NCBI GenBank assembly: GCA_012103075.1
Contig: JAAVLQ010000001.1
Coordinates: forward strand, 992,001-1,056,000
DNA length: 64,000 nt
From: Brucella cytisi
GTDB lineage: Bacteria; Pseudomonadota; Alphaproteobacteria; Rhizobiales; Rhizobiaceae
Direction of reading: 5' to 3'
A model generated the notes under the pieces. That model had not been told where the DNA came from and made no database searches. It saw nothing but the letters and a program-made list of their open reading frames with translations. Below, piece by piece: positions 18,924 to 27,784 of this stretch (position 1 is the first letter of the stretch; each line of letters begins with the position of its first letter). The position numbers were made by a program, and so were the translations under genes.

Positions 18924-19403
18924 TCAGTTGTTGTCTTTGTCGAGCACCATGTAGTCGAGCGGCAATTCGGTGGTGTACTTGATCTGCTCCATGGCGAAGG
19001 ACGAAGACACGTCGCGAATTTCGATCTTGCTGATGAGGCGCTTGTAGAAAGCGTCATAAGCGCCGATGTCCGGCACGGCTACACGAAGCAAATAATCCAC
19101 ATCACCGCTCATGCGGTAGAATTCGATGACTTCAGGGAATTCCTGAACCACTTCGGAAAAGCGCTTCAGCCATTCATGGCTGTGGGAGCTTGTGCGCACC
19201 GATACGAACACCGTCACCCGCGCATTGACGCGGATCGGATCGAGAATGGCGACACGGCGCTTGATGACGCCATCTTCTTCAAGTTTCTGGATGCGGCGCC
19301 AGCATGGCGTCGTGGAAAGGCCAACTTTCTTGGCAACGTCTGCCACCGCAAGTGTCGCGTCTTCCTGCAATAAGCGCAGTATCTTCCTGTCGAGCCTGTC
19401 CAT
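18924..19403 (-). CDS. Lrp/AsnC-family transcriptional regulator
   Basis: 159 residues, intact. An N-terminal winged helix (LDRKILRLLQEDATLAVADV, recognition helix around LSTTPCWRRIQKLEEDG) is followed by the RAM effector domain from about residue 65 (VTVFVSV to LPLDYMV). These proteins sense amino acids and form octamers on DNA. The motif STTPCWRR is that of the general AsnC/Lrp subgroup seen in Rhizobiales. No obvious amino-acid gene is next to it, so the target is not deducible here. Confidence 0.9.
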   Translation of the reverse strand: MDRLDRKILRLLQEDATLAVADVAKKVGLSTTPCWRRIQKLEEDGVIKRRVAILDPIRVNARVTVFVSVRTSSHSHEWLKRFSEVVQEFPEVIEFYRMSGDVDYLLRVAVPDIGAYDAFYKRLISKIEIRDVSSSFAMEQIKYTTELPLDYMVLDKDNN

Positions 19404-19531
19404 GCGTTTCCGTTCCCGGTTTTAGAAATCGTTTCCCGAACTGTGCGAATAGGTGAAACGTCATACCTTATGGTTCGCAATGATCCGAAGTTACAGGAAA
19501 AATATTCTGATGAAAACGAATGGAGTAAAAA

Positions 19532-20162
19532 TTATTTATCGTCTTGGATGAGGTCTCGCACTTTTGCCTGAAGAACGGGCACAACTTCAGCATCGAACCA
19601 TGGATTTCGCTTGAGCCAGCCGCTGTTGCGCCGGGATGGATGCGGCAAGGGCAGGGCGATTCGACCCGCCGGATTGGGTGTTTCAAGAAATACCGCCAGT
19701 TCCTGACGGTTTCAGTCAGATTGCGGCCCCGATAGTCGGGCAGATGATAGGCAAGAGCGTATTGTCCTACGACCAGAATGAATTCCAGCTGCGGCATTGC
19801 CGCGAAAACACGGTCATGCCGGTCTGGCGGCATTCGCGGCGCGGCGGGAGATCACCGCCATGCTTGTCATAACCGGGAAAGCAGAAGCCCATCGGGACGA
19901 TGGCAAAGCGTGACGGATCATAAAACTCCTCACGTGAGACGCCGAGCCATTGCCGCAGGCGATCGCCAGACGGGTCGTTGAACGGCAGGGAGGTGTTATG
20001 CACGCGAATGCCGGGAGCCTGACCGCAAATGGCAATTCTCGCTGTATCCGAGACGATGCAGACGGGATTGGGCTCGTGCGGTAGGGGCGGCGGAAACTGC
20101 GGTGTGTCGCGACAGATGCGGCAAGCCCGGATCGAGTAACTGAGTTCGTCCAGTTTTTCCAT
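19532..20162 (-). CDS. Uracil-DNA glycosylase superfamily protein, frameshifted
   Basis: About 209 residues after repair. It has an N-terminal CRICRD-type cysteine pair, motif A-like GQAPG followed by SLPFNDPSGDRLRQWLG, and late HPSRRNSGWLKRNPWF matching the UDG-superfamily HPS-x-x-N active-site loop. The usual family-4 motif is GEAPG, so the Glu-to-Gln change argues for a divergent subfamily. Two indels break the frame: near 19819 (QTWHDRVFAAMPQ needs ACCTGGC where ACCGGC is read) and near 19680 (T run before LETPNPAGR). It may repair deaminated bases; activity is unproven. Confidence 0.75.
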
Positions 20163-20170
20163 GAATACTA

Positions 20171-20725
20171 TCAGTTTCGGGGCAGGATCATTTCGATGAA
20201 GGTTCGAATATGTTCCCTAATATAGGTAAAGCCATCGCCGATTACAGCCAGCAACGGTTCGCGGCCGGACGGCTGTTCAATTTCAAGATCGCGATGGTCC
20301 TTGCGCCATAGGGACGGTTGCTCAAACTGACCGGCCCAGATGCCAAGCCGGTTGCGGCGGGCGTCGCGTTCCTCCCGCTGATAATCGCCGTAGGAGACGG
20401 CCCAGCCCTGTTCAACCATCCAGCGGTTGAGGTCGGTTTCCCCAAGATAACAGCGCGCCAGATCGCGATTATACTGATCTCGTCCCTCTTTCTCGCACCG
20501 AATCGAGGACTTCCCGATTCTGGCCCGCAAGATGTTGCGGGCTTCCTTGCCGCAATCGTAAGGGGTTCCTGCCCGAACACACTGCTGTTGCATCTCCGGT
20601 GCGTCGATACCCTTGAGACGTATATGTTTCTTGCTGAGAACGACAGTATCGCCATCAATCACATAGACCGGCCCGTTCAATGCCTCTTTAGGCGCCGATT
20701 GGATTGGCAGATAGGCGATAAGCAC
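20171..20725 (-). CDS. Staphylococcal-nuclease-like (thermonuclease) protein
   Basis: SNase-fold protein of 184 residues from a GTG at 20723-20725. It shows VIDGDTVVL, IRLKGIDAPEMQQ with the catalytic region, and GRDLARCY-like NRDLARCYLGETDLN, which correspond to the OB-fold active site of thermonucleases. A hydrophobic N-terminus (VLIAYLPI) suggests export. Upstream codons in frame are also hydrophobic (YYYFLFLA) but without a start before a stop, so the true signal peptide may be longer and hidden by an error in the A7 run at 20730-20736. It is 8 bp from the UDG-family gene and may be cotranscribed with it. Confidence 0.78.
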   Translation of the reverse strand: MLIAYLPIQSAPKEALNGPVYVIDGDTVVLSKKHIRLKGIDAPEMQQQCVRAGTPYDCGKEARNILRARIGKSSIRCEKEGRDQYNRDLARCYLGETDLNRWMVEQGWAVSYGDYQREERDARRNRLGIWAGQFEQPSLWRKDHRDLEIEQPSGREPLLAVIGDGFTYIREHIRTFIEMILPRN

Positions 20726-21284
20726 GGCTAAAAAAAGAAAATAGTAATATAGTCAATAAGATACTGCGAAAGCTTATGCTGTTGTTTTTGCGAGCCGGAC
20801 GATAGGGACGTCTGTAAGGGCGACGGTATTTGCTCATAGATAGCTTCGCGACTCCCCGGCATCCTTCATTTTGCGCAGACTGCGAGCTCCTGTCGCTGAC
20901 GTCAACAAGAGCAGATTGTTGATCGGAACAACAGTCAGTTTGTTGTCAATTAGCAACAGTCTTTACCGTTGCTTTAGGTTAGAAAGAGCTGAGGCACATT
21001 TTGCCCATTTCCCGCCACAAACTGGCGTCACCGATCATGGAAAGGCAGAAGCCACCAAAGTATTGAGAGCTGTCAGGCTCCAGCAGGATAGGCAGGAATG
21101 ACGAAGGGCGCGTTGTTGCACAGCAAACGGATTGGGAACAGGATCACCCCTGTTCGCGCACCCCTTATTCTTTCCAATGATGGTAAGGCTTTTTCGGCCA
21201 AGATCGGGTCTCAGTCTTGACGAAAACAGCGTGCATTCTGTCCTCTATGAATGTTTCCTCTGAATGTGAAAGACCAGCGTTGTG
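20726..21284. other. Spacer upstream of exoR without a supported gene
   Basis: 559 bases between the divergent nuclease gene and exoR. I see no convincing coding frame on either strand. It holds repeated TTGTTG-type words at 20918-20965 (TTGTTGATCGGAACAACAG, TTGTTGTCAATT) and an inverted repeat at 21136-21155. The exoR promoter should lie here; TTGACG at 21218 is a possible -35 box without a good -10 partner. Confidence 0.5.
21136..21155. promoter_or_regulatory. Inverted repeat upstream of exoR
   Basis: GAACAGG and CCTGTTC arms are separated by ATCACC, about 130 bp before the exoR start. The lack of a T tract makes a terminator less likely than a protein-binding site or transcript hairpin. 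Confidence 0.25.
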
Positions 21285-22076
21285 ATGCGTATCCGCAGTT
21301 TTTCATATAGCGCCCTTGCTATGGCTCTCGGCTTGGCCATTGCCTGTAACAGCGCCTTTGCTTTCGACCTTAATGACGATTCCGAAAAGTCGAGAAGCCC
21401 GTTTGAACTCTTCAAGTTCGGCTTTTCCGCATACAAGAATGGTCACAAGGACGAAGCGATCAAGGCATTGCGTTATGCTGCGGATCGCGGCCATCAGGGT
21501 GCGAAGTGGAAACTGGCCCGCATGTATGCCGATGGCGACGGCGTGCCGGAAAATGACTATGAAGCCTATAAGATTTTCGAAAAGATCGTTCGCGAAGGTT
21601 CGGAACCGGGTTCGGAAAACGACTCTTATGTGGCTGACGCTCTCGTGGCGCTTGCAGGTTATGTGAAGCGCGGCATTCCGGGCTCGCCGGTCAATGCCAA
21701 TCCGGGTATGGCACGCAATCTCTATGTGCAGGCCGCCTCGAATTTTGGTGATTCCGCTGCCCAGTTCGAGCTTGGTAAAATGCTGCTCGACGGCGACGGC
21801 GGAGAACGCAATTCCATTCAGGCCGCACGTTGGTTCCAGCTTGCCGCCAAGAAGGGTAATGCCGGTGCGCAAGCCATGCTCGGCAACATGCTGTTTCAAG
21901 CAGGCAAGACCGTTCGTGGCCTCGCTATGATGACCGCAGCTTTCGAACGCTGCCCGACCGAAGATTGCCCATGGATACGCGATATGCAGGAGCAGGCATT
22001 CTCGATTGCCGGCGAAGCGGACCGTCGCAATGCGATTGCGCTCTCCAGTGACTACGTCACCAAAGGCGACTTCTGA
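21285..22076 (+). CDS. exoR: ExoR, periplasmic negative regulator of exopolysaccharide (Sel1-repeat protein)
   Basis: 263 residues with signal peptide MRIRSFSYSALAMALGLAIA ending at ANSAFA-like CNSAFA|FD. Sel1-type tetratricopeptide repeats follow from about residue 40 (AIKALRYAADRGHQGAKWKLARM, AARWFQLAAKKGNAGAQAML). In Sinorhizobium ExoR binds the sensor ExoS in the periplasm and holds the ExoS-ChvI system off, and is removed by proteolysis in acid. The Brucella counterpart would act on the BvrS/BvrR-type system. I prefer ATG 21285 over the adjacent GTG 21282. It is convergent with xthA (40 bp between). Confidence 0.9.
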   Translation: MRIRSFSYSALAMALGLAIACNSAFAFDLNDDSEKSRSPFELFKFGFSAYKNGHKDEAIKALRYAADRGHQGAKWKLARMYADGDGVPENDYEAYKIFEKIVREGSEPGSENDSYVADALVALAGYVKRGIPGSPVNANPGMARNLYVQAASNFGDSAAQFELGKMLLDGDGGERNSIQAARWFQLAAKKGNAGAQAMLGNMLFQAGKTVRGLAMMTAAFERCPTEDCPWIRDMQEQAFSIAGEADRRNAIALSSDYVTKGDF

Positions 22077-22116
22077 TTTAGCTGGAAACGCTATGGTCTT
22101 GATTTAGCGTCAGTTC

Positions 22117-22897
22117 TCAGACCGAAAGCGTTATTGTCACCGGCACATGGTCGGATGGCTTCTCCCACGCACGGACGTGCTTTTCCACATCACTCGATAT
22201 GAAACGATTGGCCGCCTCCGGCGACAGCATCAGATGGTCGATACGGATGCCGTTGTTTTTTGCCGGGCACCAGCCTGATAATCCCAGAACGAGTAAATCC
22301 CGCGATCGTCGGCTGATGCACGGATTGCATCGGTAAAGCCCAGATTTTCAAGCCTGCGGAATGCCTGACGCGATTGTGGCTTGAAGAGCGCGTCGCCCAC
22401 CCACTGTTCGGGATTCTTGGCATCGTCCGGCTCGGGAATGACGTTATAGTCACCGGCAAGCACCAAAGGTTCTTCAAGAGCAAGGCGATCTTTCGCCCAC
22501 AGCTCAAGCCGCTGCATCCACGAAAGCTTGTATGGAAATTTCTCCGTGTCCACGGGATTGCCGTTCGGCAAGTAAAGTGAAACGACGCGGACAACGCCCT
22601 TGTCTGTTGAGTAGACACCTTCGATAAAGCGCGCCTGCTCATCGCCATCGTCGCCGGGAAGACCGCGATTGACCTCATCCGGTGATTTCTTGGACAGAAG
22701 CGCGACGCCGTTGAAGCCCTTTTGGCCGTGTGTTTCCACATGATAGCCGAGCGCTTCAATCTCCGGGCGCGGAAACTGCTCATCGACCGACTTGATTTCC
22801 TGCAGGCAGGCAATATCGGGCGAGGACTCCTTCAGCCAGTGTTGGAGGTTCTCGATACGGGCTTTGACGCCGTTGATGTTCCGGTCGCGATTTTCAT
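22117..22897 (-). CDS. xthA: Exodeoxyribonuclease III (AP endonuclease), frameshifted
   Basis: EEP-fold nuclease for abasic-site repair. Reconstructed start MKIATWNINGVKARIEN with the metal asparagine, catalytic glutamate in CLQEIKS, catalytic DYNVIPEPDD (Asp-x-Asn), and C-terminal IRIDHLMLS and SDHVPV (Asp-His pair). About 261 residues. Breaks: 22881-22884, where ACCTGGAAC must be restored from ACCGGAAC, and an A run near 22256, after which NNGIRIDHLM resumes. At 22261-22268 the codon expected to be Trp (GAWQK) reads Arg, again at a would-be CCAGG. The divergent spacer to the DUF533 gene is 173 bp. Confidence 0.9.
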
Positions 22898-23070
22898 ATC
22901 GCTATGATTATGCGCTTGGGGAGGTGAGGGCAAGCAGGGCGCAATCGCGCGTCACAGCTTTTCATCGGCCACAATTTCGATATCCGGGGAAAAATCGGCT
23001 CAAGACTATTTGTATTGGCGGTTTTGCATTCCTATTTGCTCTGGACAGGAGCCAAACAGGAGATATTCGA

Positions 23071-23781
23071 ATGTTCGACGCCAAGAAACTTCTCGAGCAG
23101 TTTCTGGGATCACAAGTACCCGGTACGTCGGGAAGTGTCCGCGACAAGGCCGGGCAGGTGACAGACACGGCAAAGAAGAACCCGCTTGCAACGGGAGCCA
23201 TTGCCGCCGCCATTCTTGGCACGAAGACCGGGCGCAAGCTCGCGGGCAATGTGGCGACCGTCGGCGGCATCGCTGCCATCGCCGGATTGGGATATCTTGC
23301 CTACAAAAATTACAAGTCCGGTCAGGCACCGCAGACGGCCGAACAGCCGGTCGCGAAGGAGCCCGAGCTTCTTCCTCCGCCCCCGGCCGATTCTCCGTTT
23401 CACCCGCAATCTCCCGCTATGAGCAACAGTTTTGCGCTGACACTCGTGCAGGCGATGATTGCCGCCGCGAAAGCCGACGGTCATATTGATGATGCCGAGC
23501 GGGCTCGCATCATGGAGAAGGTGAAGATTTCCGGTCTTGATGACGAGGCGGAAGCCTTCCTTGAGAAGGAGAGCTTGCCGATCCCGTTGATCTCAATGTT
23601 CTGGTTTCAGCCGCGCAGACTGAGGAGCAGAAGGTCGAGCTTTATACGGCTTCGCGTCTTGCAATAGACCCCGATAACAGGGCTGAACGTGGATATCTGG
23701 ATATGCTGGCTGGTCGTCTCGGCCTGCCGGATGCCCCTGGTGGATCACATCGAAGCGACGGTCGCTTCGGTAAAGGTTTGA
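23071..23781 (+). CDS. DUF533/TerB-like membrane-associated protein, frameshifted
   Basis: About 236 residues. The N-terminal part has a glycine/alanine-rich hydrophobic stretch (ATGAIAAAILGT, GIAAIAGLGYLAYKNY) and a proline-rich linker. From about residue 115 a TerB-like helical domain starts (FALTLVQAMIAAAKADGHIDDAERARIMEKV). This matches the DUF533 family (YebE-like inner-membrane proteins of unknown function). RBS AGGAGATATTCGA precedes ATG 23071. Two indels, near 23572 and 23737, hide the C-terminus DPVDLNVLVSAAQTEEQ to VDHIEATVASVKV. Confidence 0.8.
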
Positions 23782-23806
23782 GGCCGGTTGTGTTCCGGCA
23801 GCCATG

Positions 23807-23837
23807 AAAAACCGGCCGCCACATGGCAGCCGGTTTT
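23807..23837. terminator. Bidirectional terminator between the DUF533 gene and erpA
   Basis: Arms AAAACCGGC(CGCC) and GGC(A)GCCGGTTTT around ACAT, with A tract on the left and T tract on the right. Serves both convergent genes. Confidence 0.85.
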
Positions 23838-23867
23838 AAATCTTCTATTCGCGTATTCGCGCGCCCG

Positions 23868-24194
23868 TCAGATGGCGAAGCTGGTTCCGCAGCCGCAGGC
23901 CGAAGTGGCGTTCGGATTGCGGATCTGGAACGACTGTCCCATCAGATCGTCGACGAAATCGATTTCCGAACCATCCATATAGGGAACTGAAATGGAATCG
24001 ATCAGCACCTTGGCGCCGAGCTTCTCGATGACGATGTCGTCGTCGGTCTGCTCATTAACCAGATCGTATTTATAGGAGAAACCGGAACACCCGCCGCCCT
24101 CGACAGAAACGCGAAGGGCAGTCTTTCCCGGTTCCGATCCGAGAATCTTGGCGATCCGCTTTGCTGCGGAATCTGAAACGGTAATGCCTGTCAT
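23868..24194 (-). CDS. erpA: Iron-sulfur cluster insertion protein ErpA (A-type carrier)
   Basis: 108-residue A-type Fe-S carrier, intact. The three cluster cysteines are Cys36 (GGGCSGFSY), Cys100 and Cys102 (SACGCGTSF). It hands Fe-S clusters to target enzymes and is often essential under aerobic respiration. It is divergent from dgt with a 168-bp spacer. This erpA-dgt-argS order is what I expect in the Brucella group. ErpA versus IscA is decided by the isolated context, without an isc or suf operon, so the name carries some uncertainty. Confidence 0.88.
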   Translation of the reverse strand: MTGITVSDSAAKRIAKILGSEPGKTALRVSVEGGGCSGFSYKYDLVNEQTDDDIVIEKLGAKVLIDSISVPYMDGSEIDFVDDLMGQSFQIRNPNATSACGCGTSFAI

Positions 24195-24362
24195 CTGCCT
24201 TGTTCCGTTTGCAATTGCGAATATCGAACCGGGTGATTTCTCCAGATTTCCGATAGCCGCATACTTGCCTTCATGATTAGCTGATAGCTATGAACGCGAA
24301 CTGCGGAAGTCAATATTCGCGCCAGTTTTGTGTAATCATATTACAGTGAAGGATGCATCGCA

Positions 24363-25573
24363 ATGTCGCTGGAAGGAATAGGCTTCGGTTATCGCGAACG
24401 CGCGCCCTATGCCTGTGATCCTGCACGGAGCCGTGGTCGTCTGGTGCCAGAGCCGGAAAGCCCGACCCGCACACCATTCCAGCGCGATCGCGACCGTATC
24501 ATCCATTCCACAGCGTTTCGTCGTCTGAAACATAAGACGCAGGTTTTCATCGCTCATGAAGGTGATCATTACCGCACGCGGCGGCTTACGCATACGATAG
24601 AGGTCGCCCAGATTGCGCGTGCGTTGGCGCGCGCATTGCGGCTCGATGAAGATCTGGCCGAGGCGGTAGCGCTTGTCCACGATTTTGGCCACACACCCTT
24701 TGGCCATACGGGCGAGGAAGCGCTCAACGATCGCATGAAGGCGTTCGGCGGGTTCGACCATAATGCACAGTCGCTCCGGATCGTGACCAAGCTCGAACAT
24801 CGATATGCCGATTTCGACGGGCTTAATCTCTCGTGGGAAACGCTGGAAGGGCTAGTCAAGCACAACGGGCCGCTGTTGGGCGCTCATGCAGCACATCCGG
24901 ATGCCGCTGTTCCGTTGCCGATCCTCGACTTCAATGAACGCTATGATCTGGAGCTCACTCGGTTCGCCAGTCTCGAAGCGCAATGCGCGGCCATTGCCGA
25001 CGATATTGCCTATAACGCTCATGACATCGATGACGGCTTGCGGGCAGGGCTTTTGAGCCTTGATGCACTTGACGAAGTGCCGTTGACGAAACGCCTGCTC
25101 GATCTCGTGCGGGCGCGTTATCCCGGTCTCGATCCCGTGCGAACCGGACATGAGCTGGTGCGCAGGCAAATCACCATCATGGTGGAAGATGTGATCGAGG
25201 AGGCCCAGCGCCGTCTGGCAGTGGCAAAACCGCAGAGCGTTGAAGATGTGCATGGCCAGTCGCACGCACTGGTGGCGTTTTCCGATACCATGCGCACCGA
25301 CGAAAAAGTGCTGAAGCGGTTTCTGTTCAGAATCTCTATTTCCACGACAGCGTCGTGGTGCGCAGACATGCCGCCGACAAGATATTGCAGGATCTTTTTG
25401 ATACCTGTTTCACCAATCCGTCGATCATGCCGTCAGAGTGGCAATCGGGCTGCGAGACGCTGGATGAGGCGGCGCGGGCGCGGCGGGTCGCTGACTATCT
25501 TGCCGGGATGACTGACAATTATGCCGTGCGAGAACACCGACGATTGTTTGACCACACACCCGATTTAGCTTAA
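24363..25573 (+). CDS. dgt: dGTPase-like HD-domain nucleotide triphosphohydrolase, frameshifted
   Basis: Deoxyguanosinetriphosphate triphosphohydrolase-like protein of about 403 residues. HD-domain metal ligands are at His77 ([13 protein letters not shown]), His106-Asp107 ([13 protein letters not shown]) and the aspartate in [14 protein letters not shown]. The length fits the short type-2 class. One base is lost at 25322-25328 ([14 protein letters not shown] must follow), after which [11 protein letters not shown] continues to the stop at 25573. An intergenic repeat and argS follow on the same strand. Confidence 0.9.
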
Positions 25574-25629
25574 TCGGGGCCAAACGAAGCGGCATCTATC
25601 GGCAGTTTGACCGGATTCCGTACAGGATT

Positions 25630-25686
25630 AGAGCATTTCCAGCAAAAGTGCGAAGCGGTTTTGCGTCGGACAATGCGACAAAACAA
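25630..25686. repeat. Rhizobiales-type intergenic repeat between dgt and argS
   Basis: GAGCATTTCCAGCAAAAGTG followed by CGAAGCGGTTTTGCGTCGG and AATGCGACAAAACAAA. This is another version of the dispersed intergenic element also seen at 15889-15987. AAAAGTG/GCGAAGCGG is the shared core with the complementary orientation. Confidence 0.6.
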
Positions 25687-25715
25687 AGCCCGGCGTAAGC
25701 CTGACAGGACAGACC

Positions 25716-27472
25716 ATGAATATCTTTGCAGATTTCGACGCACGTATCAAAAAGACGTTGCAAGATATTGATCTGAAACCGAAAGACGGTGGCGATTTAG
25801 ACCTTTCGCGCATCGGTGTCGAGCCGCCGCGAGATGCTTCCCATGGTGATATCGCAACCAATGCTGCGATGGTGCTCTCCAAGGCCGTCGGTCAGAACCC
25901 GCGTGAACTTGCCGGTCGCATCGCCAAGGCTCTTGCCTCGGATACCGACGTCGAGACGGTTGATGTCGCCGGTCCGGGCTTCATCAATCTGCGTCTGAAG
26001 GCCACTTACTGGCAACGCGAACTCTCGGCGATGCTGAATGAAGGTAAGGATTTCGGTCGCTCCAAGCTTGGTGCAGGATCGAAGGTCAATGTCGAATATG
26101 TTTCGGCAAACCCGACGGGCCCGATGCATGTGGGCCATTGCCGTGGCGCAGTCGTGGGTGATGTTCTGGCCAATCTGCTGAAATTTGCAGGCTATGATGT
26201 GGTCAAGGAATACTACATCAACGATGCCGGTGCGCAGATCGATGTGTTGGCGCGGTCCGTCATGCTGCGCTACCGTGAAGCACTCGGTGAAAATATCGGT
26301 GAAATTCCGTCTGGTCTTTATCCCGGCGACTATCTCGTTCCTGTCGGGCAGGAGCTTGCCAAGGAATTTGGTTCGAAGCTTCTGGAAATGCCGGAAGCCG
26401 AAGCGCTTGTTCTCGTAAAGGATCGCACGATCGATGCCATGATGGCGATGATCCGCGCCGATCTCGATGCGCTCAACGTGCACCATGACGTGTTCTTCTC
26501 CGAGCGCAAGCTGCATGTTGATCACGCACGGGCGATTCGCAATGCAATCAACGATCTGACGCTCAAGGGCCATGTCTACAAGGGCAAGCTGCCGCCCCCG
26601 AAGGGTCAGCTTCCGGAAGACTGGGAAGATCGCGAGCAGACATTATTCCGTTCGACGGAAGTGGGTGACGATATCGACCGTCCTCTGATGAAGTCCGATG
26701 GCGCTTTCACCTACTTTGCAGGCGATGTGGCCTATTTCAAGGACAAGTACGACCGCGGCTTCAACGAGATGATCTATGTGCTGGGTGCCGATCATGGCGG
26801 CTACGTCAAGCGTCTGGAAGCGGTCGCAAGGGCTGTTTCCGACGGCAAGGCGAAGCTGACGGTGTTGCTCTGCCAGCTGGTCAAGCTGTTCCGTGATGGC
26901 GAGCCTGTGCGCATGTCGAAGCGGTCAGGCGAATTCATCACGCTGCGCGACGTCGTAGATGAAGTCGGCCGCGATCCGGTTCGTTTCATGATGCTTTACC
27001 GGAAGAACGATGCGCCGCTGGATTTCGATTTTGCCAAGGTGACGGAACAGTCGAAGGATAATCCGGTCTTCTACGTGCAATATGCTTCCGCACGTTGCCA
27101 TTCGGTTTTCCGTCAGGCTGCCGATCAGCTTGGCCTCGCCGATCTCGACCGAGTCGGTATGGCTGCGCATTTCGACAAGCTGACCGATGAGAGCGAAATT
27201 GCACTCGTTCGCAAGCTTGCCGAATATCCGCGTCTGATCGAGGCTGCGGCCATTCATCAGGAGCCGCATCGGCTTGCTTTTACCTCTATGATCTCGCCAG
27301 CGCGTTCCATTCACAGTGGAATAGAGGCACAGAGAACCCGGACTTACGTTTTATTAAGGTTAACGATCCAGACTTGTCATTAGCCGGGCTAGGGCTGGTA
27401 CAGGTTGTTTCCGATGTGCTGACTTCCGGATTGACGATAATCGGTGCGGACGCTCCAACGGAAATGCGCTAG
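25716..27472 (+). CDS. argS: Arginyl-tRNA synthetase, one frameshift
   Basis: Class Ia synthetase charging tRNA-Arg, about 585 residues, normal. The HIGH-like HVGH is at 138-141 ([14 protein letters not shown]) and the KMSKS-like motif is RMSKRSG. N-terminal Add-1 domain and C-terminal DALR anticodon-binding domain are both present. A T is missing in the run at 27278-27281. [13 protein letters not shown] then reads on to the true end GADAPTEMR at 27472, whereas the sequence as given stops at 27383 with an unrelated tail. An essential gene in this state points to sequencing error. Confidence 0.95.
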
Positions 27473-27784
27473 AGTATAGTTCGAAGGTGAAAGCCTTTTG
27501 AGATGGATTATACTCGAAGAATGGTCTCCGCAGCTCACGGGCCGCACTATGTGGTTCGAGATGACTTCAGAGGTCAGGCGACTGTCACGAAGCTTTTCAG
27601 GTCGAAAGACTGATTGAAGGCAAAAGTTGGCAAGTCGAACAGGTGGAAGGCCATAATGAACGCAAGTCATTGGTCTTCCTTCTGGCGCAGGAAACTTCCG
27701 TCAACTTTTGCCCACATTGCCTCGCTACAAAGCAATGTATGGAGACGTCTTGCGACGTCGAGGGGTTTGAGTTAGGAACACGCT
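27473..27784. other. Spacer between argS and the SPOR-protein gene
   Basis: 312 bases with no supported gene on either strand. It contains a small palindrome GACGTC-TTGC-GACGTC (27742-27757) just before the downstream start and scattered inverted words (AAAGTTGG ... GTCAACTTT). A promoter for the SPOR gene probably lies here, but I cannot name its boxes. Confidence 0.45.

Noticed and set aside
20871..21101. A 76-codon open frame upstream of exoR
   Set aside because: No RBS, no domain, irregular composition; treated as non-coding.
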